Assembly (NCBI RefSeq): GCF_047159865.1
Contig: NZ_AP038804.1
Span: 248,001-312,000 of the forward strand
Reading direction: 5' to 3'
Length of the DNA: 64,000 bases
Source: JAIOSF01 sp047159865
GTDB taxonomy: Bacteria > Campylobacterota > Campylobacteria > Campylobacterales > Arcobacteraceae
Positions 25,154 to 33,448 of this stretch are shown one piece after another. The notes below the pieces were generated by a model, which worked only from the letters and a program-made list of their open reading frames with translations, searched no databases and was not told the DNA's origin. Numbering within the stretch: position 1 is the first letter of the stretch; each line of letters starts with the position of its first letter. Both the position numbers and the translations under genes were made by a program.

Positions 25154-26713
25154 ATGAAAGAAACTACTATTTTCTTAAAACAAAGACTACAAAGAGTGCA
25201 TGTTGCTGCTGGTATAACTTTTTCTTTGGTTATGTATCTTGCTGTGTTTTTTGGGATATTTGCAATTTTATTACCCTATATTCAAGTGTGGGAAAAACCC
25301 TCACGACACATTGAATATATGGATGTAACAAAAATCGATTATGCAACAATGATAGATCCAGTAATCTCTGATCCTAATTTTCCTACAAATAATATCCAAA
25401 TAACACTCCCTGGATATCAACATGACCCTATCTTAAAAGTTTCACATCAGTTTGTTGAGCCTGTGTATTTTGATCCAAATACAAAAGAACAGATAAATAA
25501 TGAAGGTGATCAATCTCAACTTGCAAAATTTCTTAACCATATGCACTATGGAAGACCACTCAAAACTTTTGGATATCTTATCTTTGGTTTTGTTGCAGTT
25601 GGGGGATTATTTTTAATTATTGGGGGACTGATTCTTGTCATAATGATCAAGTATAATAATAATGCGAAAAAACCTATAAGTAGATTTTCCAAACTTCATA
25701 GAAAAATATTAACTTGGGTATTTCCCCCTTTTATTATCATCACTTTAACTGGTGCATTGATGAATATTGGATATACAGCTTCAGCTCCTATGACTTACTT
25801 AGTTTCCAAAGGTGAAACACACCGAATTTTTGATTTGACATCCCCTATTCTATTTCCTCCAATTCAAAATGTAGAGAAACAAAATATATCTGCAGATATG
25901 TTACCTATTGGGGAACTTATACAAAAGGCAAGTACAATAAATCCTGCCATCGACTTTCAAAAAATTACTTTAATAAATTGGAAAGATATTAGTGCACAAG
26001 TAAAAATAGAGGGATACAATCCATATATGCCATTTTTAAATGGTATATCAAATAAACCAAGCATAACTTTAAGTGCAGTTGATGGATCACTTGTTCGACA
26101 GCATAAAGTGATGGATAAACACTGGTCTGGATTATTTTTTGATAGTATGTATTTTTTACATTTTTTATTTGGGGTAGATACTTTTACTAGATTACTAATA
26201 GCAACTATTATGAGTGTATCTGCATTTGGTTTAGGATTTGGAGTATTACTTTGGCTTGAAAAAAAAGCGAAAAAATTTCCTCGAAACATACCATTTTATC
26301 ATTGGATGGCAAAACTCTCATTAAGTGTTATGATAGGTGTATTACCTGCAACAGCTTTGCTTTTTGCAATGCAATGGACTCTGCCATTTGATTTGAAAGA
26401 TAGATTTATCTGGCAAGAGGGGATATTTTTTGTTTCTTGGCTGGCTACTTTTACTTGGTCTTTGTATCGTATCAACTCCTATCAAGCAGCAAAAGAGTTT
26501 TTAAAATTAGCAGGAGTTTTATTTATACTCTCGCCAATTTTCCACTATATAAACAGTGACTTTTCGTTGATTCAGTTATGGAATCAAGGTCTAGTGCAGA
26601 TAGTAAGTGTCGATATTGGGTTGATGATATTTGGAATATTACTTCTTATAGTTGGGTTTAGACTACCGCAAAAAAACAATGAAATACAAAAATTTTGGTC
26701 AAAAGACCTTTAA
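25154..26713 (+). CDS. PepSY-associated transmembrane protein
   Basis: A 519-residue inner-membrane protein with an N-terminal helix at about 18-40, further helices near 145-175, 200-220 and 335-365, and several more to about 510. This is the PepSY_TM layout, with a large periplasmic domain after the first helix. Family members occur in siderophore clusters, some acting as ferric-siderophore reductases; that role is inference here. GGAAG eight bases before ATG 25154 supports the start. It lies between a small membrane protein and a periplasmic-domain protein, downstream of a Fur box. Confidence 0.75.
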   Translation: MKETTIFLKQRLQRVHVAAGITFSLVMYLAVFFGIFAILLPYIQVWEKPSRHIEYMDVTKIDYATMIDPVISDPNFPTNNIQITLPGYQHDPILKVSHQFVEPVYFDPNTKEQINNEGDQSQLAKFLNHMHYGRPLKTFGYLIFGFVAVGGLFLIIGGLILVIMIKYNNNAKKPISRFSKLHRKILTWVFPPFIIITLTGALMNIGYTASAPMTYLVSKGETHRIFDLTSPILFPPIQNVEKQNISADMLPIGELIQKASTINPAIDFQKITLINWKDISAQVKIEGYNPYMPFLNGISNKPSITLSAVDGSLVRQHKVMDKHWSGLFFDSMYFLHFLFGVDTFTRLLIATIMSVSAFGLGFGVLLWLEKKAKKFPRNIPFYHWMAKLSLSVMIGVLPATALLFAMQWTLPFDLKDRFIWQEGIFFVSWLATFTWSLYRINSYQAAKEFLKLAGVLFILSPIFHYINSDFSLIQLWNQGLVQIVSVDIGLMIFGILLLIVGFRLPQKNNEIQKFWSKDL

Positions 26714-26723
26714 AGGAAAAATT

Positions 26724-27224
26724 ATGAAAAAACTACTAAGCACTCTTTTTTTATTACTAGTAACAAACATCTATGCTCATACACTTATTATGAATATTAT
26801 GGATAATGATGACAATACAATGACTATAGCAGGGACATTTAGTACAGGACAAAGTGCTGTTGATGCACTGATTCGACTAGAAGCACTCAATAATGGTGCA
26901 ATACTTTTTCAAAAAAGACTTCCTGATGATGGAGAACTCACAATAGCTATACCAAAAGAACCTTATCAAGTTGTACTTGACGGAGGACCAGGGCATACAA
27001 TTGTTAAAGAGGGTATAGCTCCAATTGATGGATTTGATGTAACTAAAATAACTGAAACAAAACAACCAAAAAAGCTTTCTAAAAATATGACATCAAGAAA
27101 TAGTTGGAGTTTACCATATATTGTTCTTATTAGTATTACTTTACTTTTAATAGTTTTAAGTATTTATGTAAGTAAAAGAAATACTGATAAAATTATTAGA
27201 ATGATACAAGAGTCTAAACAATAA
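26724..27224 (+). CDS. Secreted, membrane-anchored protein (NikL-like domain)
   Basis: A 166-residue protein with signal peptide MKKLLSTLFLLLVTNIYA, an extracytoplasmic beta-rich domain, and a C-terminal membrane helix (about 130-150) followed by a basic tail. The segment GELTIAIPKEPYQVVLDGGPGHT resembles the accessory periplasmic domain of Ni/Co uptake systems (NikL/DUF4198-like). AAAGGAAA precedes ATG 26724. It ends the Fur-box-led three-gene module and overlaps the convergent kinase gene by 11 bp. Confidence 0.62.
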   Translation: MKKLLSTLFLLLVTNIYAHTLIMNIMDNDDNTMTIAGTFSTGQSAVDALIRLEALNNGAILFQKRLPDDGELTIAIPKEPYQVVLDGGPGHTIVKEGIAPIDGFDVTKITETKQPKKLSKNMTSRNSWSLPYIVLISITLLLIVLSIYVSKRNTDKIIRMIQESKQ

Positions 27225-28932
27225 CTTGAAAACAAGCACCATTGGCTTTATTTGAAACTTTGAGTACTCCCTTAAAATGCGAATCTATAATAGTTTGTGA
27301 CATATAAAGCCCTATTCCACTGCCTGTTTCTTTTGTGGTAAAATAAGGTTCAAATATTTTTTCTATATTTTCTTGTTTTATTCCACCTGCATTATCGTTA
27401 ACACTAACAACGCTTTGATTATCTACAAAATCAAGTATTATGGTAATAGAAGCATTGTCTATATTTCTACTTATTAATGCATCTTTGGCATTTGTAATCA
27501 AATTTAAGATCACTTGTGAATATTCATTTTCATAAGAGAGAAGATTACCATCTTTAAGGATAGAAAACTTGATATTTACATTATTGATTTCTAATATTGG
27601 TTTCATTATATCAATAGATTGTTGAACCGCTTTAGAAATGAGAAAACTCTTTTTTTCTTTAATTGGCTTGTAAAAATCTCTAAAGTTATCTATAGTATGT
27701 GACATAAAATCTATTTGCTGATTGGACTCTTCAATTTTTACTTTTAAGTAATTTCTATCAAACTGTTTATCCTCAGATGCAAGTTCTAAGTTCATATTTA
27801 TATAACTTAAGTGAGTCAATGGCTGTTTCCATTGATGTGCTATGTTATTTATCATCTCACCCATTGAAGCTAGTCTACTTTTATGTATAAGCATTTTTTC
27901 TTTTTCATTTTGTTTATAGATGAGTTTTCTTAACATAACTCCTAAAGCAAAGCTAAATATCAAGGATTCAAAAGGTGCTATGATATGAATAGTATATATT
28001 CCACTAATAGGTATAATTTGATCTTCGGCTATGTTTACAAAAATAAACATTATACACCAACCAAAAGTATAAATAAATGCAAACCTATCCCCTTTGTATA
28101 TAGCAATCATACCTGCTATAACTGGAATCAAAAAACCTATATCAAATCGCATATATTCATATAAAATAGAATATTTATACACTAAAATTGCAATAATGTC
28201 GAGTATGTTTAAAAATACAAATAGATTCAAAATTAGATTCATTTTAGGCATCACTTTATTTGTTTTTAATATCTCCTTTGTAAATAAAAGAGTAAATAAA
28301 AAAGCAGAAGTTTCACAAATATCAATAACTGCTTGGGTGAGATAAAAATTTTGATTAGGATAAGATAAAAAACTTACATAAACAAACCCAATAAGTGATA
28401 ACAAAACAAAAAACTGCATGATAGAATAGTACAGAAAAGCTTTGACATTTGTAGAAAAAAAGATAATTAAATAGTATAAAAAAGCACAAAAAATTATCCC
28501 ATACGCTACACCATAAATTATCCCCTCATAAGGGTACATATAAAGATACTCAAATTCATTGATAATATCACAACGAAATTCACCTTGTTTCACCTCATCA
28601 TAAATATAATCAAAATACAAAACATTTGTTTTTAAATTTGTTAAATCAATATGTATATTGTTTTTAGTTTGTGTATATTGTGCATTTGTTTTATACAGTG
28701 AGTCCATATCAGAGACAATATTTAAATAAAACTTTTGATTTTTGATTTCTGCTTCATTTAAAGTAATTCGAACAGATAGTTTTTTTATTTTTTGTTTCGT
28801 AAATTTAAGCTCATCAACATTTGTGTAGTTTTTGAAATCCTTCGAAACTTCAATATTTTGAATCACTTTATAAAAATAATCATCACCAACACTTGAAGAG
28901 AGAATAAAAATTACACATAAAATATATTTCAT
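27214..28932 (-). CDS. Histidine kinase with 7TM-DISM sensor
   Basis: A 572-residue kinase. It has a signal peptide, a periplasmic domain to about 130, seven membrane helices (about 135-335), then H-box SMGEMINNIAHQWKQP (His366), the N-box ILNLITNAKDAL and G-box GSGIGLYMSQTI. This is the 7TMR-DISM architecture linked to carbohydrate or small-ligand sensing in the family. The ligand here is unknown. It overlaps its regulator by 1 bp. A Fur-box-like site precedes the pair, placing it in the iron island. Confidence 0.8.
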   Translation of the reverse strand: MKYILCVIFILSSSVGDDYFYKVIQNIEVSKDFKNYTNVDELKFTKQKIKKLSVRITLNEAEIKNQKFYLNIVSDMDSLYKTNAQYTQTKNNIHIDLTNLKTNVLYFDYIYDEVKQGEFRCDIINEFEYLYMYPYEGIIYGVAYGIIFCAFLYYLIIFFSTNVKAFLYYSIMQFFVLLSLIGFVYVSFLSYPNQNFYLTQAVIDICETSAFLFTLLFTKEILKTNKVMPKMNLILNLFVFLNILDIIAILVYKYSILYEYMRFDIGFLIPVIAGMIAIYKGDRFAFIYTFGWCIMFIFVNIAEDQIIPISGIYTIHIIAPFESLIFSFALGVMLRKLIYKQNEKEKMLIHKSRLASMGEMINNIAHQWKQPLTHLSYINMNLELASEDKQFDRNYLKVKIEESNQQIDFMSHTIDNFRDFYKPIKEKKSFLISKAVQQSIDIMKPILEINNVNIKFSILKDGNLLSYENEYSQVILNLITNAKDALISRNIDNASITIILDFVDNQSVVSVNDNAGGIKQENIEKIFEPYFTTKETGSGIGLYMSQTIIDSHFKGVLKVSNKANGACFQVIV

Positions 28933-29615
28933 TAAAAAAGCTCTATTTTATAACCAATTTTTGACAAATTTTTTATACTATGTTGTGGTAGTTTCTTACG
29001 CAAATCTCTTACTAAAAGTCTTAGTGCATTTTCGCTCATATAGTCATCTTGCCATATATTATTTTGTAACTCTTCGTATGTAACTGAACGAGGAAAATTT
29101 TTGAAAAGATTTTTCAAAAAAAGTAATTCATTTTTTGTTAGATTCACTATATATTTATCATTTATAAGGGTGTCGTTTGATGTATCAAAATAGCACTTTT
29201 TAGAAAGATATTTTTTATGTTCTTTTTTATGAAATACTTCTTTTGCACACTTCATAAGTAAAGGGTATAATATATCATGTTTGATAGGTTTTGTCAGATA
29301 TTTTACAAGTCCTAAATCAATAGCATCTAAAAGATACTTCGTATCTGTAAAGGCACTCAAAACTATGAACTTCGTTTTTTGATCACTTTTTCTTATTTCT
29401 CGTATCATATCTAAGCCATTACTTTTGGGCATTTTTATATCTGTGATGACAAGATGGGGAGTTTTCTCTTTGATTATTTGTATAGCATCATTAACATTAC
29501 ACGCTTCATAAACTTGATAAAATAATCTTTGTAAATATGACACTGCGTTAGCTCTAATTAATTGCTCATCTTCAACATACAATATTTTTAAGTTTTTATA
29601 TTCTTCATTTATCAT
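28932..29615 (-). CDS. OmpR-type response regulator
   Basis: A 227-residue regulator with receiver acidic residues Glu15-Asp16, phosphoacceptor Asp59 in VITDIKMPKSNG, and Lys in YLTKPIKHD. The C-terminal winged helix has LTKNELLFLKNLFKN and RLLVRDLRKKLP. The gene lies between the TonB receptor and its kinase, with a Fur-box-like site at 29647-29665 upstream. It probably controls iron-island genes; this is inference. Confidence 0.82.
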   Translation of the reverse strand: MINEEYKNLKILYVEDEQLIRANAVSYLQRLFYQVYEACNVNDAIQIIKEKTPHLVITDIKMPKSNGLDMIREIRKSDQKTKFIVLSAFTDTKYLLDAIDLGLVKYLTKPIKHDILYPLLMKCAKEVFHKKEHKKYLSKKCYFDTSNDTLINDKYIVNLTKNELLFLKNLFKNFPRSVTYEELQNNIWQDDYMSENALRLLVRDLRKKLPQHSIKNLSKIGYKIELF

Positions 29616-29646
29616 AAAGAATTATAGTAAAAGTTCTATTAAATTT

Positions 29647-29665
29647 AATAGTGATTATCATAATT
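29647..29665 (-). promoter_or_regulatory. Fur-box-like site upstream of two-component genes
   Basis: The 19-mer matches the Fur consensus at 15 of 19 positions with the full core TGATTATCA. It lies 31 bases upstream of the response regulator start. Confidence 0.6.
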
Positions 29666-29670
29666 ATAAT

Positions 29671-29700
29671 AAGAAAGAGTTTTTTAATACTCTTTCTTTA
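29671..29700 (-). terminator. Terminator of the TonB receptor gene
   Basis: AAGAAAGAGT (29671-29680) pairs perfectly with ACTCTTTCTT (29689-29698) around an eight-base loop, immediately after the receptor stop at 29704. Confidence 0.65.
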
Positions 29701-29703
29701 TAT

Positions 29704-31791
29704 TTAAAATGAATATTTTAAAGTTGCTGTAAAGTTTCTAGGAGATCCATAAACCATACTATTTGAACCAATACCTTCATAATATTTTTTATCCATAAGG
29801 TTATGAATATTAAGTTGTACTTTTAAATTATTATTTATATCATAACTAGTCATTGCGTTCACTAAATAAAAAGCCTCTTGTGTTATAGTTTCTTTACCTG
29901 CAACTTCTACATAATATTTACTTTTATAATTTAGTCCTGCACCAAATACAAAATCTTTAAACTTATACTTTGCAAATATATTTGCTGTAGTTCTTGATGC
30001 TTTCGTATTATATTTTTCATCATCTTTATCTTTTGCAGAAAAATTGGCTACTCCAAAATCGATACTAAAATTATCAGTAATTTTTCCAGAAATATCAATC
30101 TCTATCCCTTTACTAATTACACCAGCTGTTGCCTCGTATATAGTTTCATTATTTAAAGTCTTTCGACCTGTATCTTGACCTATATTATCTTGTTTTGTCC
30201 TAAATAATGATAATGAAGCATTTAATGTTTCATCTAAGTATTCACCTTTAATACCTGCTTCTAAACTATCTCCCTTTATAGGATCTAAATAATCCCCATT
30301 CGCATCTTTATTATCTTGAGGCTTAAAAATACTTGTGTAGCTTGTATATAAAGAATGTTCTTTATTTAAATCGTATACAAATCCTAAATATGGAGTTATC
30401 TCTTCTGAAAACTTTCTTGTATCTTTGCTATTGTCATCACTTGTGTATTTATAAGAAGATAAACGAGTTCCTGCTATTACTTTTACTTCATCTGTTACTT
30501 GAAATTTACCAGCTAAATAAATAGCTTTTTGTTCTATTTGTTCAGGTTCAACTACATAAGGAACATCTGTATTTGAATTTGAAGGAAGAGAAATATTATA
30601 ATTATAAAAATTAGCAACACTATCATAGTATCCATTAGGATATCTTGCATCATATTTTGTTTGTTTTGATAAATTATATGTCGTTCCTATAATTATCTCT
30701 TGTTCTAGTCCTCCAAGTTCAAATGGTATATTTACATTTATATCAAAATCATGTTCTTTTTTTTCTTCACTTGCTTCCCAATCCATAGAAGAAGTACCAG
30801 CTCCTGTAGCCTTATCTACTGCACCAGTAAAGTATAGTAATGCTGTGTCTTTCGATATTTCATTATACGAATAGTTTGTATTTAACGATACTCCATTAGC
30901 AAAATTATGTTTTAAATCTGTAAATACAGATATAATTTCAGTATCCCAGTATGTCCAATCTTCTGAAACTGTTTTTGATCTATCAAAATTTGTAAATGTT
31001 CCATCAGTATGATATGCAGGTAATCCACCCCATCTAATTCCATTTTTATTTATCTCTTGATATGAAACCCCAACAGAAACATTTGTATTATCACTTAAAT
31101 CAGCATCTATAACACCATAAAATAAATTATTTTCAGAATTATATTTATCCATAAATGAGTTTGAATTTTTATGTTTTAACACAACCCTTCCACGAATAGT
31201 TTCATTCTTATTTAAGCTCGAACCTATATCTACAGTTGCACCATAAGAGTCCCATGAGCCAGCTTCTAGCTTTAAAGTTCCTTTTAAATCTTTACTATTT
31301 GCTTTTTTCCGAACAAGGTTTATACTCATTCCTGGATTTCCTGCACCTGTAGTTAATCCATTAGCTCCCTTAACAATTTCTACTCGTTCATACATTGATA
31401 AATCAAGATCTCTATCATTATAAGCATTGTAAGTAGGCATACCATCAATTTTATAATAATCGATAACAAAACCTCGTGCACTAGAATGTAATCTTTCATC
31501 CCATCTATCAAGTGTCACACCAGTTACATTAGCTAACATATCAGAGTAAGAATTTATTCCTAAATCATCTAATTTTTGTCGTGTAAATACACTCACTGAT
31601 TGTGGTGTATCTTTTATCGATAAATTCAATTTAGTTGATGTAGACATCGACTCTACAGTATATGACTCTTTTTTTTCATCTGAAGAGATAACATCTACAC
31701 TTTCCAAGGCATTTACACTCTCTCCAAAAGCAGCAACCTGTAATGCTAAAATTGCATACAGTGACAACCCTATAACTTTGTTTTTTTTCAT
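29704..31791 (-). CDS. TonB-dependent siderophore receptor
   Basis: Outer-membrane beta-barrel receptor of 695 residues. A signal peptide ends near AAFGES. A TonB-box-like VDVISS is followed by the plug domain with DTPQSVSVFTRQKLDDLG, MLANVTGVTLDRWDE, EIVKGANGLTTGAGNPGMSINLVRKKA, then a barrel with ELGGLEQEIIIGTTYNLS and the terminal GSPRNFTATLKYSF ending in Phe. These match ferri-siderophore (FpvA/FhuA/FcuA-like) receptors. The substrate cannot be told. A strong Fur box lies upstream at 31809-31827. The energising TonB operon is 0.9 kb away in the opposite direction. Confidence 0.9.
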   Translation of the reverse strand: MKKNKVIGLSLYAILALQVAAFGESVNALESVDVISSDEKKESYTVESMSTSTKLNLSIKDTPQSVSVFTRQKLDDLGINSYSDMLANVTGVTLDRWDERLHSSARGFVIDYYKIDGMPTYNAYNDRDLDLSMYERVEIVKGANGLTTGAGNPGMSINLVRKKANSKDLKGTLKLEAGSWDSYGATVDIGSSLNKNETIRGRVVLKHKNSNSFMDKYNSENNLFYGVIDADLSDNTNVSVGVSYQEINKNGIRWGGLPAYHTDGTFTNFDRSKTVSEDWTYWDTEIISVFTDLKHNFANGVSLNTNYSYNEISKDTALLYFTGAVDKATGAGTSSMDWEASEEKKEHDFDINVNIPFELGGLEQEIIIGTTYNLSKQTKYDARYPNGYYDSVANFYNYNISLPSNSNTDVPYVVEPEQIEQKAIYLAGKFQVTDEVKVIAGTRLSSYKYTSDDNSKDTRKFSEEITPYLGFVYDLNKEHSLYTSYTSIFKPQDNKDANGDYLDPIKGDSLEAGIKGEYLDETLNASLSLFRTKQDNIGQDTGRKTLNNETIYEATAGVISKGIEIDISGKITDNFSIDFGVANFSAKDKDDEKYNTKASRTTANIFAKYKFKDFVFGAGLNYKSKYYVEVAGKETITQEAFYLVNAMTSYDINNNLKVQLNIHNLMDKKYYEGIGSNSMVYGSPRNFTATLKYSF

Positions 31792-31808
31792 TTTATCCCT
31801 TTATTTAC

Positions 31809-31827
31809 GATATTGATTATCATAATT
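31809..31827 (-). promoter_or_regulatory. Fur box upstream of the siderophore receptor
   Basis: GATATTGATTATCATAATT matches the 19-base Fur consensus at 16 positions. It lies 17 bases before the receptor start codon. Confidence 0.75.
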
Positions 31828-31914
31828 ACTAATTTAACGCTCGAATTATTTCAAATTCCACCTTATGAATTCCTAATGCAAATTTCTTTCATGACAAGTA
31901 TAAGATTATTTTAT

Positions 31915-31933
31915 AGTAATGATACTCATTCAC
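31915..31933 (+). promoter_or_regulatory. Fur-box-like site upstream of the HTH gene
   Basis: AGTAATGATACTCATTCAC matches the consensus GATAATGATAATCATTATC at 14 of 19 positions. It lies 34 bases before the ATG at 31968, separately from the receptor's box. Confidence 0.6.
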
Positions 31934-31967
31934 ATTTTTTACACATATTTTTTTCCTATAATATAAT

Positions 31968-32582
31968 ATGTCAAAAATAGAGAATATCAATAAGTATTTA
32001 AAAAATGCAAAAATAAATAACCAACAATTAAAAAAAATATGTTATTTTTTTGCATATGATTTCACAGCAAGTGCTACAGCTAAAGAGTTAGCCCTGAGCA
32101 GACAAACTATAAACTCATATTATAAGATGATGAGAGAATTTTTAATAGAAACACAAGATTCTAAAAACTATATAAATTTAAATAAAATGTATTGTAAAGA
32201 ATCATTTATTATAAAATATTTCACACTTGGGACTCATATCATATACTATATACAACATAATGATATGTTTTATATTTTGGATGAGTTAGATGGAAAACTT
32301 GAAAAAATATATGATGTGATAAATGCTCATATTAAAAATAGCCTCATATCAAACAAAAAAGTGAATAGTGCAAAAATATTCTATGACTCTCAAGCAAAAG
32401 AATATTTTGTATCAACTTTTTTTTCTACTATAAATACTCATGAAGAATTTATAGTGCAAAGACTCAAAAAATTTAGAGGATTAAACAAACATAATAATAA
32501 AATTCATGTAAAAGAATCTATTATAAGATATCAACATAATAAAGATTTTCTTTTTAAATCGTTATATTCAATATTTCATTAA
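31968..32582 (+). CDS. HTH protein resembling an IS1595-type transposase N-terminus
   Basis: A 204-residue protein. Its N-terminal 60 residues carry a helix-turn-helix, SATAKELALSRQTINSYYKMMRE, like the DNA-binding head of IS1595/ISXO2 transposases. The remaining 140 residues are Lys/Asn-rich and lack a visible DDE triad or zinc ribbon. It is flanked by Fur-box-like sites and sits between a receptor and a TonB operon. A domesticated regulator of iron uptake is a plausible reading; a decayed transposase is the alternative, but no terminal inverted repeats are seen. An imperfect terminator hairpin follows. Confidence 0.6.
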   Translation: MSKIENINKYLKNAKINNQQLKKICYFFAYDFTASATAKELALSRQTINSYYKMMREFLIETQDSKNYINLNKMYCKESFIIKYFTLGTHIIYYIQHNDMFYILDELDGKLEKIYDVINAHIKNSLISNKKVNSAKIFYDSQAKEYFVSTFFSTINTHEEFIVQRLKKFRGLNKHNNKIHVKESIIRYQHNKDFLFKSLYSIFH

Positions 32583-32606
32583 GGCTTTATATAAACAAGT
32601 TGATTC

Positions 32607-32648
32607 AAATGCCTTAATTACCTTGTGTACATAGTAATTAAGCATTTT
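32607..32648 (+). terminator. Terminator after the HTH gene
   Basis: AATGC(C)TTAATTAC pairs with GTAATTAAGCATT, with one bulged C and a 12-base loop, followed by T residues. It separates the HTH gene from the TonB operon. Confidence 0.6.
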
Positions 32649-32655
32649 ATTATAA

Positions 32656-32674
32656 TATAATGATTATAATTCTC
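32656..32674 (+). promoter_or_regulatory. Fur box upstream of the TonB operon
   Basis: TATAATGATTATAATTCTC matches the Fur consensus at 16 of 19 positions and overlaps a TATAAT element. It lies 26 bases before the first gene's ATG, with AAAGGA as ribosome site. Confidence 0.7.
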
Positions 32675-32700
32675 AAAATCATACATTTTAAAGGAATCTA

Positions 32701-33447
32701 ATGAAACATCTCTATAAACTACTCTCTCTTTTAGTATTATTTCAATCATTACTACTAGCCAATCAAATTGATAAAGCTATTACTACTATTGAAAAAACAA
32801 ATACAAAACTAGAAAAAATTCAACTCAAAATCAATAAAGAAGATGAAGTTAAAAATGTACATCTTGAAGAATATAAGTACACAAATAAAGAGCTTCAAAA
32901 TACAATTAAATATAATAACCAACTTCAAAAACTAATAAATTCACAAAATACTGAAATAAAAAATATAAACAAACAGTTAGTAGAGATAGAACAAACACAT
33001 AAAAATATTTATCCTCTTATGGCAGATATGATTGGAAGTTTAAAAGTACTTATTGATGCTGACACTCCATTTTTACTTAAGGAGCGAAAACAAAGAGTAC
33101 AACGACTCGAAAAAAACTTAAATAGAGCCGATATAAAAACGGCTGAAAAATTTAGAATTATTCTTGAAGCATTTAAAATAGAATACGACTATGCAAATTC
33201 AATCGAATCATACGAATCCCAAATAGATAATAAAACATACAATATTCTTAGAATTGGTCGAGTAGGACTATATTCACAAAGTTTAGATTTTAAAAACTAC
33301 GCTTTTTGGGATAATAAAAATAAAAAGTGGTTAACTGTGACTGATACAACAGCACAATCAAATATCAGAACTGCTATAAAAATAGCTAAAAAACAACAAA
33401 ATGTAGAATTATTAGAATTACCATTTTTAACATACGAGGAAAACTAA
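32701..33447 (+). CDS. DUF3450 periplasmic coiled-coil protein of TonB2-type system
   Basis: A 248-residue secreted protein: signal peptide MKHLYKLLSLLVLFQSLLLA, coiled coil (about 25-110), then a DUF3450 domain ending in KTYNILRIGRVGLYSQSLDFKNYAFWD. The family is encoded first in TonB2-type operons of Vibrio and relatives, near a long ExbB-like protein. It is the first gene of a six-gene operon beneath a Fur box. Proposed role: a periplasmic link for energy transduction, by family context. Confidence 0.82.
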   Translation: MKHLYKLLSLLVLFQSLLLANQIDKAITTIEKTNTKLEKIQLKINKEDEVKNVHLEEYKYTNKELQNTIKYNNQLQKLINSQNTEIKNINKQLVEIEQTHKNIYPLMADMIGSLKVLIDADTPFLLKERKQRVQRLEKNLNRADIKTAEKFRIILEAFKIEYDYANSIESYESQIDNKTYNILRIGRVGLYSQSLDFKNYAFWDNKNKKWLTVTDTTAQSNIRTAIKIAKKQQNVELLELPFLTYEEN

Positions 33448-33448
33448 A

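Noticed and set aside
31968..32582. Complete insertion sequence
   Set aside because: No terminal inverted repeats, target duplications or DDE catalytic residues were seen around the HTH gene.
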